Source of the DNA: Streptomyces humi
GTDB taxonomy: Bacteria > Actinomycetota > Actinomycetes > Streptomycetales > Streptomycetaceae
Length of the DNA: 64,000 nucleotides
Assembly: GCF_001005085.2 (NCBI RefSeq)
Contig: NZ_LBMU02000040.1
Coordinates: 1 to 64,000 of the forward strand
Reading direction: 5' to 3'
Below the pieces are notes generated by a model that was not told where the DNA came from, searched no databases, and saw nothing but the letters and a program-made list of their open reading frames with translations. Below, one piece after another: positions 1-9,113 of this stretch. The translations under genes and the position numbers were made by a program. The first letter of the stretch is position 1; every line of letters begins with the position of its first letter.

Positions 1-42
1 GGGGGGCTTGGTCGGGGGGGCTTGGTCGGGGGGGCTTGGTCG
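1..42. repeat. three tandem copies of a 14-bp G-rich unit
   Basis: Three exact head-to-tail copies of GGGGGGCTTGGTCG open the window. They are followed to about position 120 by degenerate copies of a TTCCTGGCCGGG-like unit. The array probably continues beyond the left edge. It lies upstream of the HAD hydrolase gene and shows no plausible protein of its own. Confidence 0.8.
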
Positions 43-212
43 GTTCCTGACCGGGTTCCTGGCCGGGGGGTCCTGGTCGGTTCCTGGCCGGGTCCTGGCC
101 GGGTTGCTGGCCGGGGGCCCGGGCGCGGTCGGCAGGACGCTTCGGAGTCGCCTGTGTCTCATCTGTGCACTGTGCCGCACTGCCGTGCGGGCATATGCGC
201 GAGAATGGCCCG

Positions 213-1082
213 GTGACCTCAGCGACCCGACAGCCCGAGACCCCTGCCTGCGCGACCCCGCCCCGGCTGATCGCCACCGATCTCGACGGCACCCTGCTGC
301 GCGACGACAAGTCGGTCTCCGCGCGGACGGTCGCCGCGCTGGCGGCCGCCGAGGAGGCAGGGATCGCGGTCTTCTTCGTGACCGGCCGCCCGGCCCGCTG
401 GATGGACGTCGTCAGCGACCACGTCCACGGCCACGGCCTGGCGATCTGCGGCAACGGCGCCGCAGTGGTCGACCTGCACGGCGGCCCCGGCGCCCACCGC
501 TTCGTGAAGGTGCGCGAGCTGGCCAGGGAGAACGCGCTGGACGCCGTACGGCTGCTGCGCGACGCCGCGCCCGGCACGGTGTACGCGATCGAGCAGACGT
601 ACGGCTTCCACCAGGAGCCGGCCTACCCCAAGCTGCACATGGAGATACCGGACCACCTGCTGGCCGCCGAGGACATCCTCGCCGTCGACGGTCCGAGTGG
701 CGGCGAGCCCGTGCTCAAGGTCCTGGCGTACCACCCCGACCTGGATCCCGACGCCTTTCTCACCCTCGCCCGGCTGGCCGTCGGCGACCGCGCCACCGTC
801 ACCCGGTCCAGCCCCAGCGCCCTGCTGGAGATCAGCGGCCCGGGTGTCTCCAAGGCCAGCACGCTCGCCCTGGAGTGCGCCGAGCGGGGTATCTCGCACG
901 AGGAGGTCGTCGCCTTCGGCGACATGCCGAACGACGTCGAGATGCTGACCTGGGCCGGCCAGTCGTACGCGATGGGCAACGCCCACCCCGCCGTCATCGC
1001 CGCCGCCTCCGGCCGCACGGTCGCCAACAACGAGGACGGCGTGGCGGTCGTGATCGAACAGCTGCTGGCGGCACACGGCTGA
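213..1082 (+). CDS. HAD-superfamily hydrolase, Cof-like phosphatase
   Basis: A 289-residue cytosolic phosphatase of the haloacid dehalogenase superfamily, Cof/sugar-phosphatase type. Motif I (DLDGT, residues 23-27) carries the nucleophile and acid/base aspartates. The C-terminal GDMPNDVEML motif near residue 236 is the metal-binding motif IV, and the cap domain lies between them. These enzymes dephosphorylate small metabolites such as sugar phosphates or flavin/PLP precursors; the substrate cannot be read here. The GTG at 213 is chosen because it leaves a short leader before motif I. ATGs at 195 and 165 are in frame but none has a convincing ribosome-binding site. It is convergent with cydDC across a tandem repeat. 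Confidence 0.85.
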   Translation: MTSATRQPETPACATPPRLIATDLDGTLLRDDKSVSARTVAALAAAEEAGIAVFFVTGRPARWMDVVSDHVHGHGLAICGNGAAVVDLHGGPGAHRFVKVRELARENALDAVRLLRDAAPGTVYAIEQTYGFHQEPAYPKLHMEIPDHLLAAEDILAVDGPSGGEPVLKVLAYHPDLDPDAFLTLARLAVGDRATVTRSSPSALLEISGPGVSKASTLALECAERGISHEEVVAFGDMPNDVEMLTWAGQSYAMGNAHPAVIAAASGRTVANNEDGVAVVIEQLLAAHG

Positions 1083-1094
1083 TCCGAACGCCGA

Positions 1095-1192
1095 TCCGGC
1101 CGGTCCGGGAGGACGGTCCGGCCGGTCCGGGAGGACGGTCCGGCCGGTCCGGGAGGACGGTCCGGCCGGTCCGGGAGGACGGTCCGGCCGGT
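1095..1192. repeat. 22-bp tandem repeat, about 4.5 copies, between convergent genes
   Basis: Four exact copies plus a partial fifth of the unit TCCGGCCGGTCCGGGAGG followed by ACGG. They fill the 110 bp between the HAD stop codon and the cydDC stop codon. Each unit contains short self-complementary segments (CCGGCCGG, CGGTCCGG), so transcripts from either side could fold. It may act as the shared terminator. Copy number is likely to vary between strains. Confidence 0.85.
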
Positions 1193-4100
1193 CACGTCGC
1201 TGCGACCAGCGACTCCGCCGCCGCCTCCCGCTCCGCCATCGTCCGCAACGGGCCGGCCACCGCGACCAGTTCCGCGTACGGCCCGCGCTGCACCACCCGG
1301 CCCTCGTCGAGCACGATCACCTCGTCCACCGCGGCCAGGCCCGCCAGCCGGTGCGTGATGAGCAGCGTGGTACGGCCCTCGGTCGCCGCCAGCAGATCCG
1401 CGGTGAGCGCGTCCGCCGTGGGCAGGTCGAGATGTTCGGCGGGCTCGTCCAGGACCAGCACCGGGAAGTCCGCGAGCAACGCCCGGGCGAGTGCCAGCCG
1501 CTGGCGCTGCCCGCCGGACAACCGCGCCCCGTGCTCACCCACCAGGGTGTCGAGCCCCTCGGGCAGCCCGTCCACCCAGTCGAGCAGCCGGGCCCGGTCC
1601 AGCGCGTCCCGCAGATCCGCCTCGTCGGCGCCCTTCCGGGCGAGCAGCAGGTTCTCCCGCACGGAGCTGTCGAAGAGGTGCGCGTCCTGGGCGCACAGTC
1701 CGACCAGCCGCCGTACGTCGTCGCTGTCCAGGCCGTACGCGTCCACGCCGGCGACCGTGTAGGTGCCCGCGTCCGGGTCGAGGAACCGCAGCAGGACCTG
1801 GGCGAGGGTCGTCTTGCCGGAGCCGGAGGCACCGACCACGGCGACCCTGCGTCCCTCGTGCAGGGTGAGGTCGACCCCGGCGAGCGCGTCCCGTGTCTGC
1901 CCGTGGTGCCGGGCCGTCAGCCCCTTCAGTACGACGGGGAAGGGCACGGCGGGCGCCTGGCGCGGCCGCTCCGGCTCACGTACCGGCTCGGGCGCGTCCA
2001 GCACCTCGTAGACGCGCTCGGCGCTCTTGCGCACCCGCTGGCGGTGCCGGACGGCCGAAGGCAGGCCCAGTACGGCCTCGAAGGCGGCCAGCGGAGTGAG
2101 CACGACGACGGCCGTCGCCACCCCGCTCAGCCGCCCGTCGGCGACCCCCTGGGCGCCCAGCAGCGCGGAGGCGGCCACGGTGAGCCCCATCAGCAGGGTG
2201 GTCAGGCCGTCTCCGAGCGCGGTGGCGGTGGCGCCCCGCGAGGCGATCCGGGTGAGCGTGCCGTCGGCCCGCCGGGCCTCGGCGCTCCGGGCGGGCAGCG
2301 CACCGGCGACGGTCAGTTCGGCGGTGCCGGTGAGCAGGTCGGTCACCCGGGTGGCGAGCAGCCCCCGGGCGGGTGCCAGCCGGTGCTCGGCCCGGCGGGC
2401 GACGGCTGAGGTCAGCAGGGGAACCCCCACGCCGGCGGCCAGCAGCCCCGCCGCGAGTGCCGCCCCGGCCTCGGGCAGCAGCCAGGCGGTGAACCCCACC
2501 GCGCCGGCGGACACGGCCACGGCGACGCCGACGGGCAGCAGCCACCGGAGCCAGTAGTCCTGGAGGGTGTCGACATCGGCGACCAGCCGGCTGAGCAGAT
2601 CGCCCCGCCTGGTCGCCCGGAGCCCGGCCGGGGCGAGGCGCTCCAGCCGCCGGTACACGGCGACCCGCGTATCGGCCAGCATGCGCAGCACCGCGTCATG
2701 CGACACGAGGCGCTCGCCGTAGCGGAACACGGCCCGCCCGATCCCGAAGGCCCGGGTGGCCGTCACGGCGACCATCAGGTACAGCACCGGCGGCTGCTGC
2801 GAGGCCCGCGAGATCAACCACCCGGAGGTCGCCATCAGACCGACGGCGCTGCCGAGCGCGAGAGCCCCCAGCAGCAGTGCGAGCAGCAGTCGTCCCTGCC
2901 GGGCCCGGGAGGCGGCACGTACCCGGCCGAGGACACTCCGCCGACGCACGGACACCGGATCCACGGAGCCGTCCACGGCTCGCACGGACTGTTCCGCGGC
3001 CTCCCCGTCCGATGAACCGGGCCGGGTGACCGACGGGGTGTGGTTGGGGGCGTCCAGGGGGCTCCGCGTCCCGGGGACATCGCCGCCGGAGAGCCGCACC
3101 ACCCGGTCCGCCGCCGACAGCAACGCCGGCCGATGCACCACCAGCAGCACGGTGCGACCCGCGGAGAGCCGCCGTACCGCCGCGACGACCTCCCCCTCGG
3201 TCGCCCCGTCCAGTGCGGCCGTCGGCTCGTCCAGCAACAGCACCGGCCGGTCGGCCAGAAACGCCCGTGCCAGCGCCAGCCGCTGCCGCTGCCCTGCGGA
3301 CAGGCCCGCCCCGTCCTCGCCGAGGACCGTCTCCGCTCCGTCCGGCAGCGCGTCCACGAACTCCAGCGCCCCCGCGTCCCGCAACGCCTCCCGCACCGCG
3401 TCGTCGTCCGCGTCGGGACGCGCGAGCCGTACGTTCTCGGCGATCGTCCCGGCGTACAGGTGGGGCCGCTGCGGCACCCACGCGATCCGCGACCGCCACC
3501 TCGCCAGATCGACGTCGGCGAGATCCACACCCCCGGCCCGCACCCGCCCCTCGGTCGGCCGCACGAACCCCAGCAGCACGCTCAGCAGGGTCGACTTGCC
3601 CACCCCGCTGGGGCCGACCAGCGCGACGGTCTCCCCGGGTTCGACCGTGAACGAGACGTCGGTGACCGCGTCCGCCGACCGGCCCGGATAGCGGACCGTC
3701 ACCCCTTCGAAAGCGAGGGAAGCCCCCGCAGGCGCCTCACCGGCGCCCGATACCGGTACCGGCGTCTCCAGTACCGCGAAGATCTCCTCGGCCGCCGCGA
3801 GCCCCTCTGCCGCCGCGTGGAACTGCGCGCCCACCTGGCGCAGCGGAAGGTATGCCTCGGGCGCCAGCACCAGAATGACCAGCCCGGTGTACAGATCCAT
3901 GTCGCCGTGCACCAGCCGCATCCCGATGGTCACGGCGACGAGCGCCACCGACAGCGTGGCGAGCAGTTCCAGCGCGAAGGACGAGAGGAACGCGATCCGC
4001 AGGGTCCGCATGGTCGCCTGCCGGTACTCGCCGGTGATCCGGCGGATCGACTCGGCCTGCGCCTTGGCCCGGCCGAACACCTTCAGTGTGGGCAGCCCGG

Positions 4101-4722
4101 CGACCACGTCCAGGAAGTGACCGGACAACCGGGACAGCAGCCGCCACTGGCGATCGGTCCGGGACTGCGTGGCCCAGCCGATCAGGACCATGAAGAGCGG
4201 GATCAGCGGTAGCGTCCCGACGATGATCGCCGCCGACACCCAGTCCTCCGTGACGATCCGCGCCAGCACCGCGACCGGCACGACCACCGCGAGCCCCAGC
4301 TGCGGCAGGTACCGCGAGAAGTAGTCGTCGAGCGCGTCGACACCGCGCGTGGCGAGGGTCACCAGCGACCCGGTCCGCCGGCCGCTCAGCCAGTCCGGAC
4401 CGAGGGCGGCCGCCCGGTCGAGAAGCTGCTCTCGCAGGTCGGACTTGACCGCCGCACTGGCCCGGTGCGCGGCGAGCTCGGTGAGCCAGGAGACCAGTGC
4501 CCGGCCGACGGCGACGGCGGCCAGCAGCAGCAGAGGAGTGCGGAGTTCGGAGACCGAGTGGCCGTGCTGGAAGGCTCCGACCACCACTTCCGCGATGAGC
4601 ATGGCCTGGGCGATGACCAGTGCGGCACCGACGGCACCGAGTCCCACCACGGCCACCAGGAACCGGCGGGTGGCGTGCGTGTAGCGCAGCAGACGGGGAT
4701 CGATTGGTTTCACGTGAAACAT
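1192..4722 (-). CDS. cydDC: fused thiol ABC exporter CydD-CydC, needed for cytochrome bd assembly
   Basis: An 1176-residue single-chain ABC exporter joining CydD and CydC, which are separate proteins in E. coli. Each half has a membrane domain of about six helices and an ATPase domain. Walker A GPSGVGKST lies near residue 369 and GASGSGKTT near 962. Signature motifs are LSAGQ near 473 and LSGGQ near 1068, with Walker B LLLDEP and LVLDEP. The family exports cysteine/glutathione and is required to assemble cytochrome bd. It follows cydA and cydB in the same direction, so it is probably in one operon. The ATG start lies inside a parS site, so the first residues (MFHVK) are parS-encoded. Confidence 0.95.
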   Translation of the reverse strand: MFHVKPIDPRLLRYTHATRRFLVAVVGLGAVGAALVIAQAMLIAEVVVGAFQHGHSVSELRTPLLLLAAVAVGRALVSWLTELAAHRASAAVKSDLREQLLDRAAALGPDWLSGRRTGSLVTLATRGVDALDDYFSRYLPQLGLAVVVPVAVLARIVTEDWVSAAIIVGTLPLIPLFMVLIGWATQSRTDRQWRLLSRLSGHFLDVVAGLPTLKVFGRAKAQAESIRRITGEYRQATMRTLRIAFLSSFALELLATLSVALVAVTIGMRLVHGDMDLYTGLVILVLAPEAYLPLRQVGAQFHAAAEGLAAAEEIFAVLETPVPVSGAGEAPAGASLAFEGVTVRYPGRSADAVTDVSFTVEPGETVALVGPSGVGKSTLLSVLLGFVRPTEGRVRAGGVDLADVDLARWRSRIAWVPQRPHLYAGTIAENVRLARPDADDDAVREALRDAGALEFVDALPDGAETVLGEDGAGLSAGQRQRLALARAFLADRPVLLLDEPTAALDGATEGEVVAAVRRLSAGRTVLLVVHRPALLSAADRVVRLSGGDVPGTRSPLDAPNHTPSVTRPGSSDGEAAEQSVRAVDGSVDPVSVRRRSVLGRVRAASRARQGRLLLALLLGALALGSAVGLMATSGWLISRASQQPPVLYLMVAVTATRAFGIGRAVFRYGERLVSHDAVLRMLADTRVAVYRRLERLAPAGLRATRRGDLLSRLVADVDTLQDYWLRWLLPVGVAVAVSAGAVGFTAWLLPEAGAALAAGLLAAGVGVPLLTSAVARRAEHRLAPARGLLATRVTDLLTGTAELTVAGALPARSAEARRADGTLTRIASRGATATALGDGLTTLLMGLTVAASALLGAQGVADGRLSGVATAVVVLTPLAAFEAVLGLPSAVRHRQRVRKSAERVYEVLDAPEPVREPERPRQAPAVPFPVVLKGLTARHHGQTRDALAGVDLTLHEGRRVAVVGASGSGKTTLAQVLLRFLDPDAGTYTVAGVDAYGLDSDDVRRLVGLCAQDAHLFDSSVRENLLLARKGADEADLRDALDRARLLDWVDGLPEGLDTLVGEHGARLSGGQRQRLALARALLADFPVLVLDEPAEHLDLPTADALTADLLAATEGRTTLLITHRLAGLAAVDEVIVLDEGRVVQRGPYAELVAVAGPLRTMAEREAAAESLVAAT
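4706..4721. other. parS site (15/16) across the cydDC start codon
   Basis: GGTTTCACGTGAAACA differs from the actinobacterial parS consensus TGTTTCACGTGAAACA only at the first base. It overlaps the ATG of cydDC (4720-4722), so ParB binding here would cover the translation start region. Confidence 0.85.
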
Positions 4723-4742
4723 GCCCTTCGGTCCGGATGGGG

Positions 4743-4758
4743 TGTTTCACGTGAAACA
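4743..4758. other. parS site (perfect), cydB-cydDC junction
   Basis: A perfect TGTTTCACGTGAAACA inside a 24-bp perfect palindrome (4739-4762). It lies in the 51-bp gap between the cydB stop and the cydDC start, 37 bp from the neighbouring site, so the two form a parS pair inside an operon. Confidence 0.95.
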
Positions 4759-4773
4759 CCCCCGTCCTCGGAC

Positions 4774-5781
4774 TCAGTGCGCGGCTTCGGTCGCGATGTG
4801 CTGCGTACCGATCCGCTTGCGGAACACCCAGTAGGTCCAGCCCTGGTAGAGCATCACCAGGGGCGTGGCGATCACTGCCAGCCAGGTCATGATCTTCAGG
4901 GTGTACGGGCTCGACGAGGCGTTGGTGACCGTGAGGCTCCAGTCCCCGTTGAGCGACGACGGCATGACGTTCGGGAAGAGCGAGAGGAAGAGCATCGCCA
5001 CAGCGGCCACGATGGTCACGCCGGACAGAGCGAAGGCCCAGCCCTCGCGGCCTCGCAGGTTCGCCCCGAGAGCGGCGACCAGCGCGGCGACGGCCACGAC
5101 GACGGCCACCAGGCTCTTGCCGTCACCACTGTCGATCTGGGTCCACAGCAGGAAGGCAAGCGCGATCACGGCGGTGAGCAGCCCGACCTTGGTCGCCAAC
5201 TTCCGCGCCCGTACCCGTATGTCACCGACGGTCTTGAGCGCGGTGAACACCGCCCCGTGGAAGGTGAACAGGGTCAGCGTCACCAGTCCGCCGAGCAGCG
5301 CGTACGGGTTGAGCAGGTTCCAGAGGGTGCCGACGTACTCGAAGTTCCGGTCGATCTTCACTCCGTGGACGATGTTCCCGAAGGCCACGCCCCACAGGAA
5401 CGCCGGGATCAGCGAGGTCCAGAAGATCGCGGTCTCCCAGTTGCGCTGCCAGTTCTCCTCGGGCCGCTTCGCCCGGTACTCGAAGGCGACTCCCCGGACG
5501 ATCAGGCAGACCAGGATGACCAGCAGCGGCAGGTAGAAGCCGGAGAAGAGGGTGGCGTACCACTCGGGGAAGGCGGCGAAGGTCGCGCCGCCCGCGGTGA
5601 GCAGCCACACCTCGTTGCCGTCCCAGACGGGGCCGATCGTGTTGATCAGCACCCGCTTCTCCAGCCGGTCGCGGGCGAGCAGCTTGGTGAGGATGCCGAC
5701 CCCGAAGTCGAAGCCCTCCAGGAAGAAGTAGCCGGTCCACAGGACGGCGATCAGGACGAACCAGACGTCGTGAAGTTCCAT
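4774..5781 (-). CDS. cydB: cytochrome bd oxidase subunit II
   Basis: A 335-residue integral membrane subunit of the cytochrome bd quinol oxidase, which reduces oxygen to water at the end of a high-affinity, low-oxygen respiratory branch. The N-terminal segment GYFFLEGFDFGVG is the characteristic CydB helix I signature, and eight or nine hydrophobic segments follow. Length fits the family. It starts 18 bp after the cydA stop codon and precedes cydDC, so the three form the operon cydA-cydB-cydDC. Confidence 0.95.
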   Translation of the reverse strand: MELHDVWFVLIAVLWTGYFFLEGFDFGVGILTKLLARDRLEKRVLINTIGPVWDGNEVWLLTAGGATFAAFPEWYATLFSGFYLPLLVILVCLIVRGVAFEYRAKRPEENWQRNWETAIFWTSLIPAFLWGVAFGNIVHGVKIDRNFEYVGTLWNLLNPYALLGGLVTLTLFTFHGAVFTALKTVGDIRVRARKLATKVGLLTAVIALAFLLWTQIDSGDGKSLVAVVVAVAALVAALGANLRGREGWAFALSGVTIVAAVAMLFLSLFPNVMPSSLNGDWSLTVTNASSSPYTLKIMTWLAVIATPLVMLYQGWTYWVFRKRIGTQHIATEAAH

Positions 5782-5799
5782 GACTGCGTCTCCCTCGGC

Positions 5800-7308
5800 C
5801 TAGTACGAGAAGGCCATCGGCTTGTCGGCGTCACGGGCCTCGCCGCCGATCTTCGTGGGCGGGTTCAGGTCGGCCTCGGTGAGCTCGGGCGGGCCGGCCT
5901 TGATGTACTTCACCAGGAGCTTGACCTCGACCACGGCGAGGACGGCGTAGAGCGCGGTGAAGGTGAGCATCGAGATGAGGACCTCGGTCTGGGAAACACC
6001 GGGGGAGACCGCGTCACGGGTCTGTAGGACGCCGTAGACGACCCACGGCTGACGTCCCATCTCGGTGAAGATCCAGCCCCAGGAGTTGGCGATCAGCGGG
6101 AAGCCCAGGGTCCAGATCGCCACCAGCCAGTACAGCCTGCCGAGCTTCGGGCTGAGGGCCTTGTTCCTGAAGAGGACCAGGTTCGGCACCTCGTCCTCGC
6201 CCACCCTCAGATGCTGCGGCAGCATGAACTTCTTGCGGGTCAGCCAGAGCCCGGCCAGGCCGATGGCGAAGGACGCCATCCCGAACCCGATCATCCAGCG
6301 GAAGGCCCAGAAGGTGACGGGGATGATCGGCCGGTAGTCGCCGGCTCCGTACTTCTGCTGCTCGGCCTTGTTGGTGTCGTTGATGCCGGGGACGTATGAG
6401 TTGAAGTCGTCGTCGGCGAGGAACGACAGCACGCCCGGGACGGAGAGCTCGACGGTGTTGTGGCCCTTGCTCACATCGCCGTAGGCGAAGATCGAGAACG
6501 GCGCCGAGTTCTGGCCGTCCCACAGGGCCTCCGCGGCGGCCATCTTCATCGGCTGCTGCTTGAACATGACCTTGCCGAGGGTGTCACCGCTGACAGCGGT
6601 GAGCAGACCGCCGATCACCACGGTGATCAGGCCGAGCCGCAGCGAGGTCTTCATCACAGAGATGTGCTTCTTGCGGAACAGGTGGAAGGCGGCGATGCCG
6701 ACCATGAAGGCGCCGCCGGTCAGGAAGCAGGCGCTCAGCGTGTGGAAGGCCTGGGCCAGGGCGGTGTTCTGGGTGAGCACGGCCCAGAAGTCGGTGAGCT
6801 CGGCCCGCCCCTTCGCCTTGTCGATCTTGTAGCCGACGGGGTGCTGCATCCACGAGTTGGCCGCGAGGATGAAGTACGCGGACAGGACGGTGCCGATGGA
6901 GACCATCCATATGCAGGCCAGGTGGATCCTCTTGGGCAGTTTGTCCCAGCCGAAGATCCACAGCCCGATGAAGGTGGACTCGAAGAAGAACGCGATCAGC
7001 GCCTCGAAGGCGAGCGGAGCGCCGAAGATGTCGCCGACGAACCGTGAGTAGTCCGACCAGTTCATACCGAACTGGAACTCCTGCACGATGCCGGTGACCA
7101 CGCCCATCGCGATGTTGATCAGGAAGAGCTTGCCCCAGAACTTGGTCGCCCGGAGGTACTTCTCCTTCTCCGTGCGCACCCAGGCCGTCTCCAGGCCGGC
7201 CGTGAGCGCGGCCAGCGAGATCGTCAGCGGGACGAACAGGAAGTGGTAGACGGTGGTGATGCCGAACTGCCAGCGCGCCAGTGTCTCCGGCGCCAAAGCC
7301 AGGTCCAC
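5800..7308 (-). CDS. cydA: cytochrome bd oxidase subunit I
   Basis: The 502-residue haem-bearing, quinol-oxidising subunit of cytochrome bd. His22 in the segment TTVYHFLF matches the conserved axial ligand of haem b595 (His19 in E. coli), and GRQPW near residue 417 is the family motif after the Q loop. The GTG at 7308 is chosen because AAGGAG sits at normal spacing before it and the protein then starts like other CydA chains. The open frame runs 31 codons further upstream, but that segment would overlap the Rex operator. It is the first gene of the operon; the operator spans 7389-7414. Confidence 0.95.
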   Translation of the reverse strand: MDLALAPETLARWQFGITTVYHFLFVPLTISLAALTAGLETAWVRTEKEKYLRATKFWGKLFLINIAMGVVTGIVQEFQFGMNWSDYSRFVGDIFGAPLAFEALIAFFFESTFIGLWIFGWDKLPKRIHLACIWMVSIGTVLSAYFILAANSWMQHPVGYKIDKAKGRAELTDFWAVLTQNTALAQAFHTLSACFLTGGAFMVGIAAFHLFRKKHISVMKTSLRLGLITVVIGGLLTAVSGDTLGKVMFKQQPMKMAAAEALWDGQNSAPFSIFAYGDVSKGHNTVELSVPGVLSFLADDDFNSYVPGINDTNKAEQQKYGAGDYRPIIPVTFWAFRWMIGFGMASFAIGLAGLWLTRKKFMLPQHLRVGEDEVPNLVLFRNKALSPKLGRLYWLVAIWTLGFPLIANSWGWIFTEMGRQPWVVYGVLQTRDAVSPGVSQTEVLISMLTFTALYAVLAVVEVKLLVKYIKAGPPELTEADLNPPTKIGGEARDADKPMAFSY

Positions 7309-7388
7309 GTCGTCAGTCTCCTTACGTCGCCGAGGTACAGCGGCATTCGCCCCCTTTGTCACGCGCATCACGCGACAAACAGGACACG

Positions 7389-7414
7389 CTTGTGAATGCA
7401 TTCACATTCACAAG
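7389..7414. promoter_or_regulatory. double Rex operator upstream of cydA
   Basis: The 16-bp perfect palindrome TGTGAATGCATTCACA (7391-7406) matches the actinobacterial Rex operator pattern TGTGAAC-GTTCACA. A second inverted half CATTCACAAG (7405-7414) pairs with CTTGTGAATG (7389-7398), giving two overlapping operators. Rex releases DNA when NADH is high, which is the known control of cydABCD in S. coelicolor. The site lies 81-106 bp before the cydA start. Confidence 0.85.
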
Positions 7415-7549
7415 CCATTATGACGCACTGATTATCGAAACCCGAAGGGGGGTCGCGCTTGAGCCGTTCGGCACCCCCGCAGACGCACGTGCGGGGCCGC
7501 TCGGCCCTTGATCGGCCGCGCGACCCCGCACCCGTGGACACCGCCAGGG

Positions 7550-8629
7550 CTAGAGCTCCTTGCGGAAGCCCTCCGCCACCTTGAGGAAGATGTCGTTCGC
7601 CTCGTTCTCGCCGATCGTGACCCGCACGCCCTCGCCCGGGAACGGCCGGACCACCACACCGTGCTCCTCGCAGGCGCCCGCGAAGGCCCTCGTGCGCTCC
7701 CCCAACCGCAGCCACACGAAGTTGGCCTGGCTCTCGGGCACCGTCCAGCCCTGGGCACGCAGCGCACCGACCACCCGCTGCCGCTCGCACACCAGCGAGC
7801 CCACCCGGCCGAGCAGCTCGTCCTCGGCCCGCAGCGAGGCGATCGCCGCCTCCTGAGCGAGCTGGCTCACACCGAACGGCACGGCCGTCTTGCGCAACGC
7901 CGCCGCCACCGGCTCATGGGCGATCGCGAAGCCCACGCGCAGCCCGGCGAGACCGTACGCCTTGGAGAAGGTCCGCAGGACACAGACGTTCGGCCGCTCA
8001 CGGTAGATCTCGACGCCGTCGGGCACCTCGGGGTCGCGGATGAACTCCCGGTAGGCCTCGTCGAGCACCACCAGCACGTCGCTCGGCACCCGGTCGAGGA
8101 ATCGTTCCAGCTCCGCACGGTTCACGACCGTGCCGGTCGGGTTGTTCGGGTTGCAGACGAAGACCAGGCGGGTGCGGTCGGTGACGGCGTCCGCCATCGC
8201 GTCCAGGTCGTGCACGTCACCGGGGGTGAGCGGCACCTGCACCGAGCGGGCACCGCTGATCTGCGTGATGATCGGGTACGCCTCGAAGGACCGCCAGGCG
8301 TAGATCACCTCGTCGCCGGGGCCGCTGGTGGCCTGGATCAGCTGCTGGGCGACACCGACCGAGCCGGTGCCGGTGGCCAGATGCCCGAGCGGGACCCCGA
8401 AGCGGTCCGACAGTTCGTTCATCAGCCCGGTGCAGGCCATGTCCGGGTACCGGTTGAAGGCGGTGGCGGCCGCGGTGACGGACTCCATCACGCCCGGCAG
8501 CGGCGGATACGGGTTCTCGTTGGAGGAGAGCTTGTACGCGACCGGCCCGTCGGCCGCGGCCGGCTTGCCCGGCTTGTAGGTGGGGATACCCTCCAGCTCG
8601 GCGCGCAGCTTGGGGCTCGTCTCGCTCAC
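7550..8629 (-). CDS. PLP-dependent aminotransferase, histidinol-phosphate/aromatic type
   Basis: A 359-residue fold-type I aminotransferase of the HisC/Pat branch. NPNNPTGT near residue 158 and the TFSKAYGLAGLRVGF segment, with the PLP-binding lysine near residue 223, are typical; KLSSNENPYPP near the N-terminus is the substrate-arm motif. In Streptomyces this locus usually carries a second hisC or aromatic-amino-acid aminotransferase (pat). The true substrate, imidazole-acetol phosphate or phenylpyruvate, cannot be decided here. The GTG at 8629 has GAGGAGG upstream. The gene points toward the cyd promoter region. Confidence 0.85.
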   Translation of the reverse strand: MSETSPKLRAELEGIPTYKPGKPAAADGPVAYKLSSNENPYPPLPGVMESVTAAATAFNRYPDMACTGLMNELSDRFGVPLGHLATGTGSVGVAQQLIQATSGPGDEVIYAWRSFEAYPIITQISGARSVQVPLTPGDVHDLDAMADAVTDRTRLVFVCNPNNPTGTVVNRAELERFLDRVPSDVLVVLDEAYREFIRDPEVPDGVEIYRERPNVCVLRTFSKAYGLAGLRVGFAIAHEPVAAALRKTAVPFGVSQLAQEAAIASLRAEDELLGRVGSLVCERQRVVGALRAQGWTVPESQANFVWLRLGERTRAFAGACEEHGVVVRPFPGEGVRVTIGENEANDIFLKVAEGFRKEL

Positions 8630-9113
8630 CGCAGTCCTCCTCGCGACCACCGGCGGACCGTCCGCACCGCCGGCATCCAATACTGCTCACCTTATGAGGA
8701 TTCGGCGCCACTGCGTACAGCCGCGGAGCGCGCGAGGGGCCGCGCGGGACGTGTCGGGAACCGGCCGTGGTCAACCTCGTACGTCCCACAGGCATCACGG
8801 GCATCACTGTACGAAGGCGCATTTATCGGGGGCGCGCCCTACATATATCTACGCGCCGGTGGCTCACGCCGTAGCGCGCATCACCCGTGCAGGTGAGTTG
8901 AGACCTCTTCGAAACATCGGGCACTTGGCAGGCCCATCCGTGCCGACAAGTCACGTCTCGCCATTGGATCGTTCAACTGACTTTCTTTCTAAGGTAGTTG
9001 ACCCTGTTTGACCTTGCAGAAACGTGCCTGTCAACGCGTGCATATGCGTCCGCACTACCCCACCGCCTGAGCCCTACTATCGGCTCGCCATGACAGCAGC
9101 AGGGAAGCACCAG
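8630..9113. other. divergent intergenic region, no gene seen
   Basis: About 480 bp separates the aminotransferase from the LacI-type regulator. It has a small A/T-rich patch (ACATATATCT, near 8840) and GTTGAC/GTCAAC half-sites at about 8998-9035 that could be part of a regulator operator. The TACTAT just before 9090 resembles a -10 box. I see no RNA gene or convincing open frame. Confidence 0.4.

Noticed and set aside
1095..1192. CRISPR array
   Set aside because: Units are contiguous without spacers and there are no cas genes, so it is a minisatellite.
8..1762. Long open frames on the plus strand over the HAD and cydDC region
   Set aside because: Arg/Pro-rich shadow frames typical of high-GC DNA; they run antisense to or out of frame with clear family proteins.
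7309..7401. 31-residue N-terminal extension of CydA with a CPVC motif
   Set aside because: It would overlap the Rex operator and promoter, and an AAGGAG-led GTG at 7308 gives the standard CydA start.
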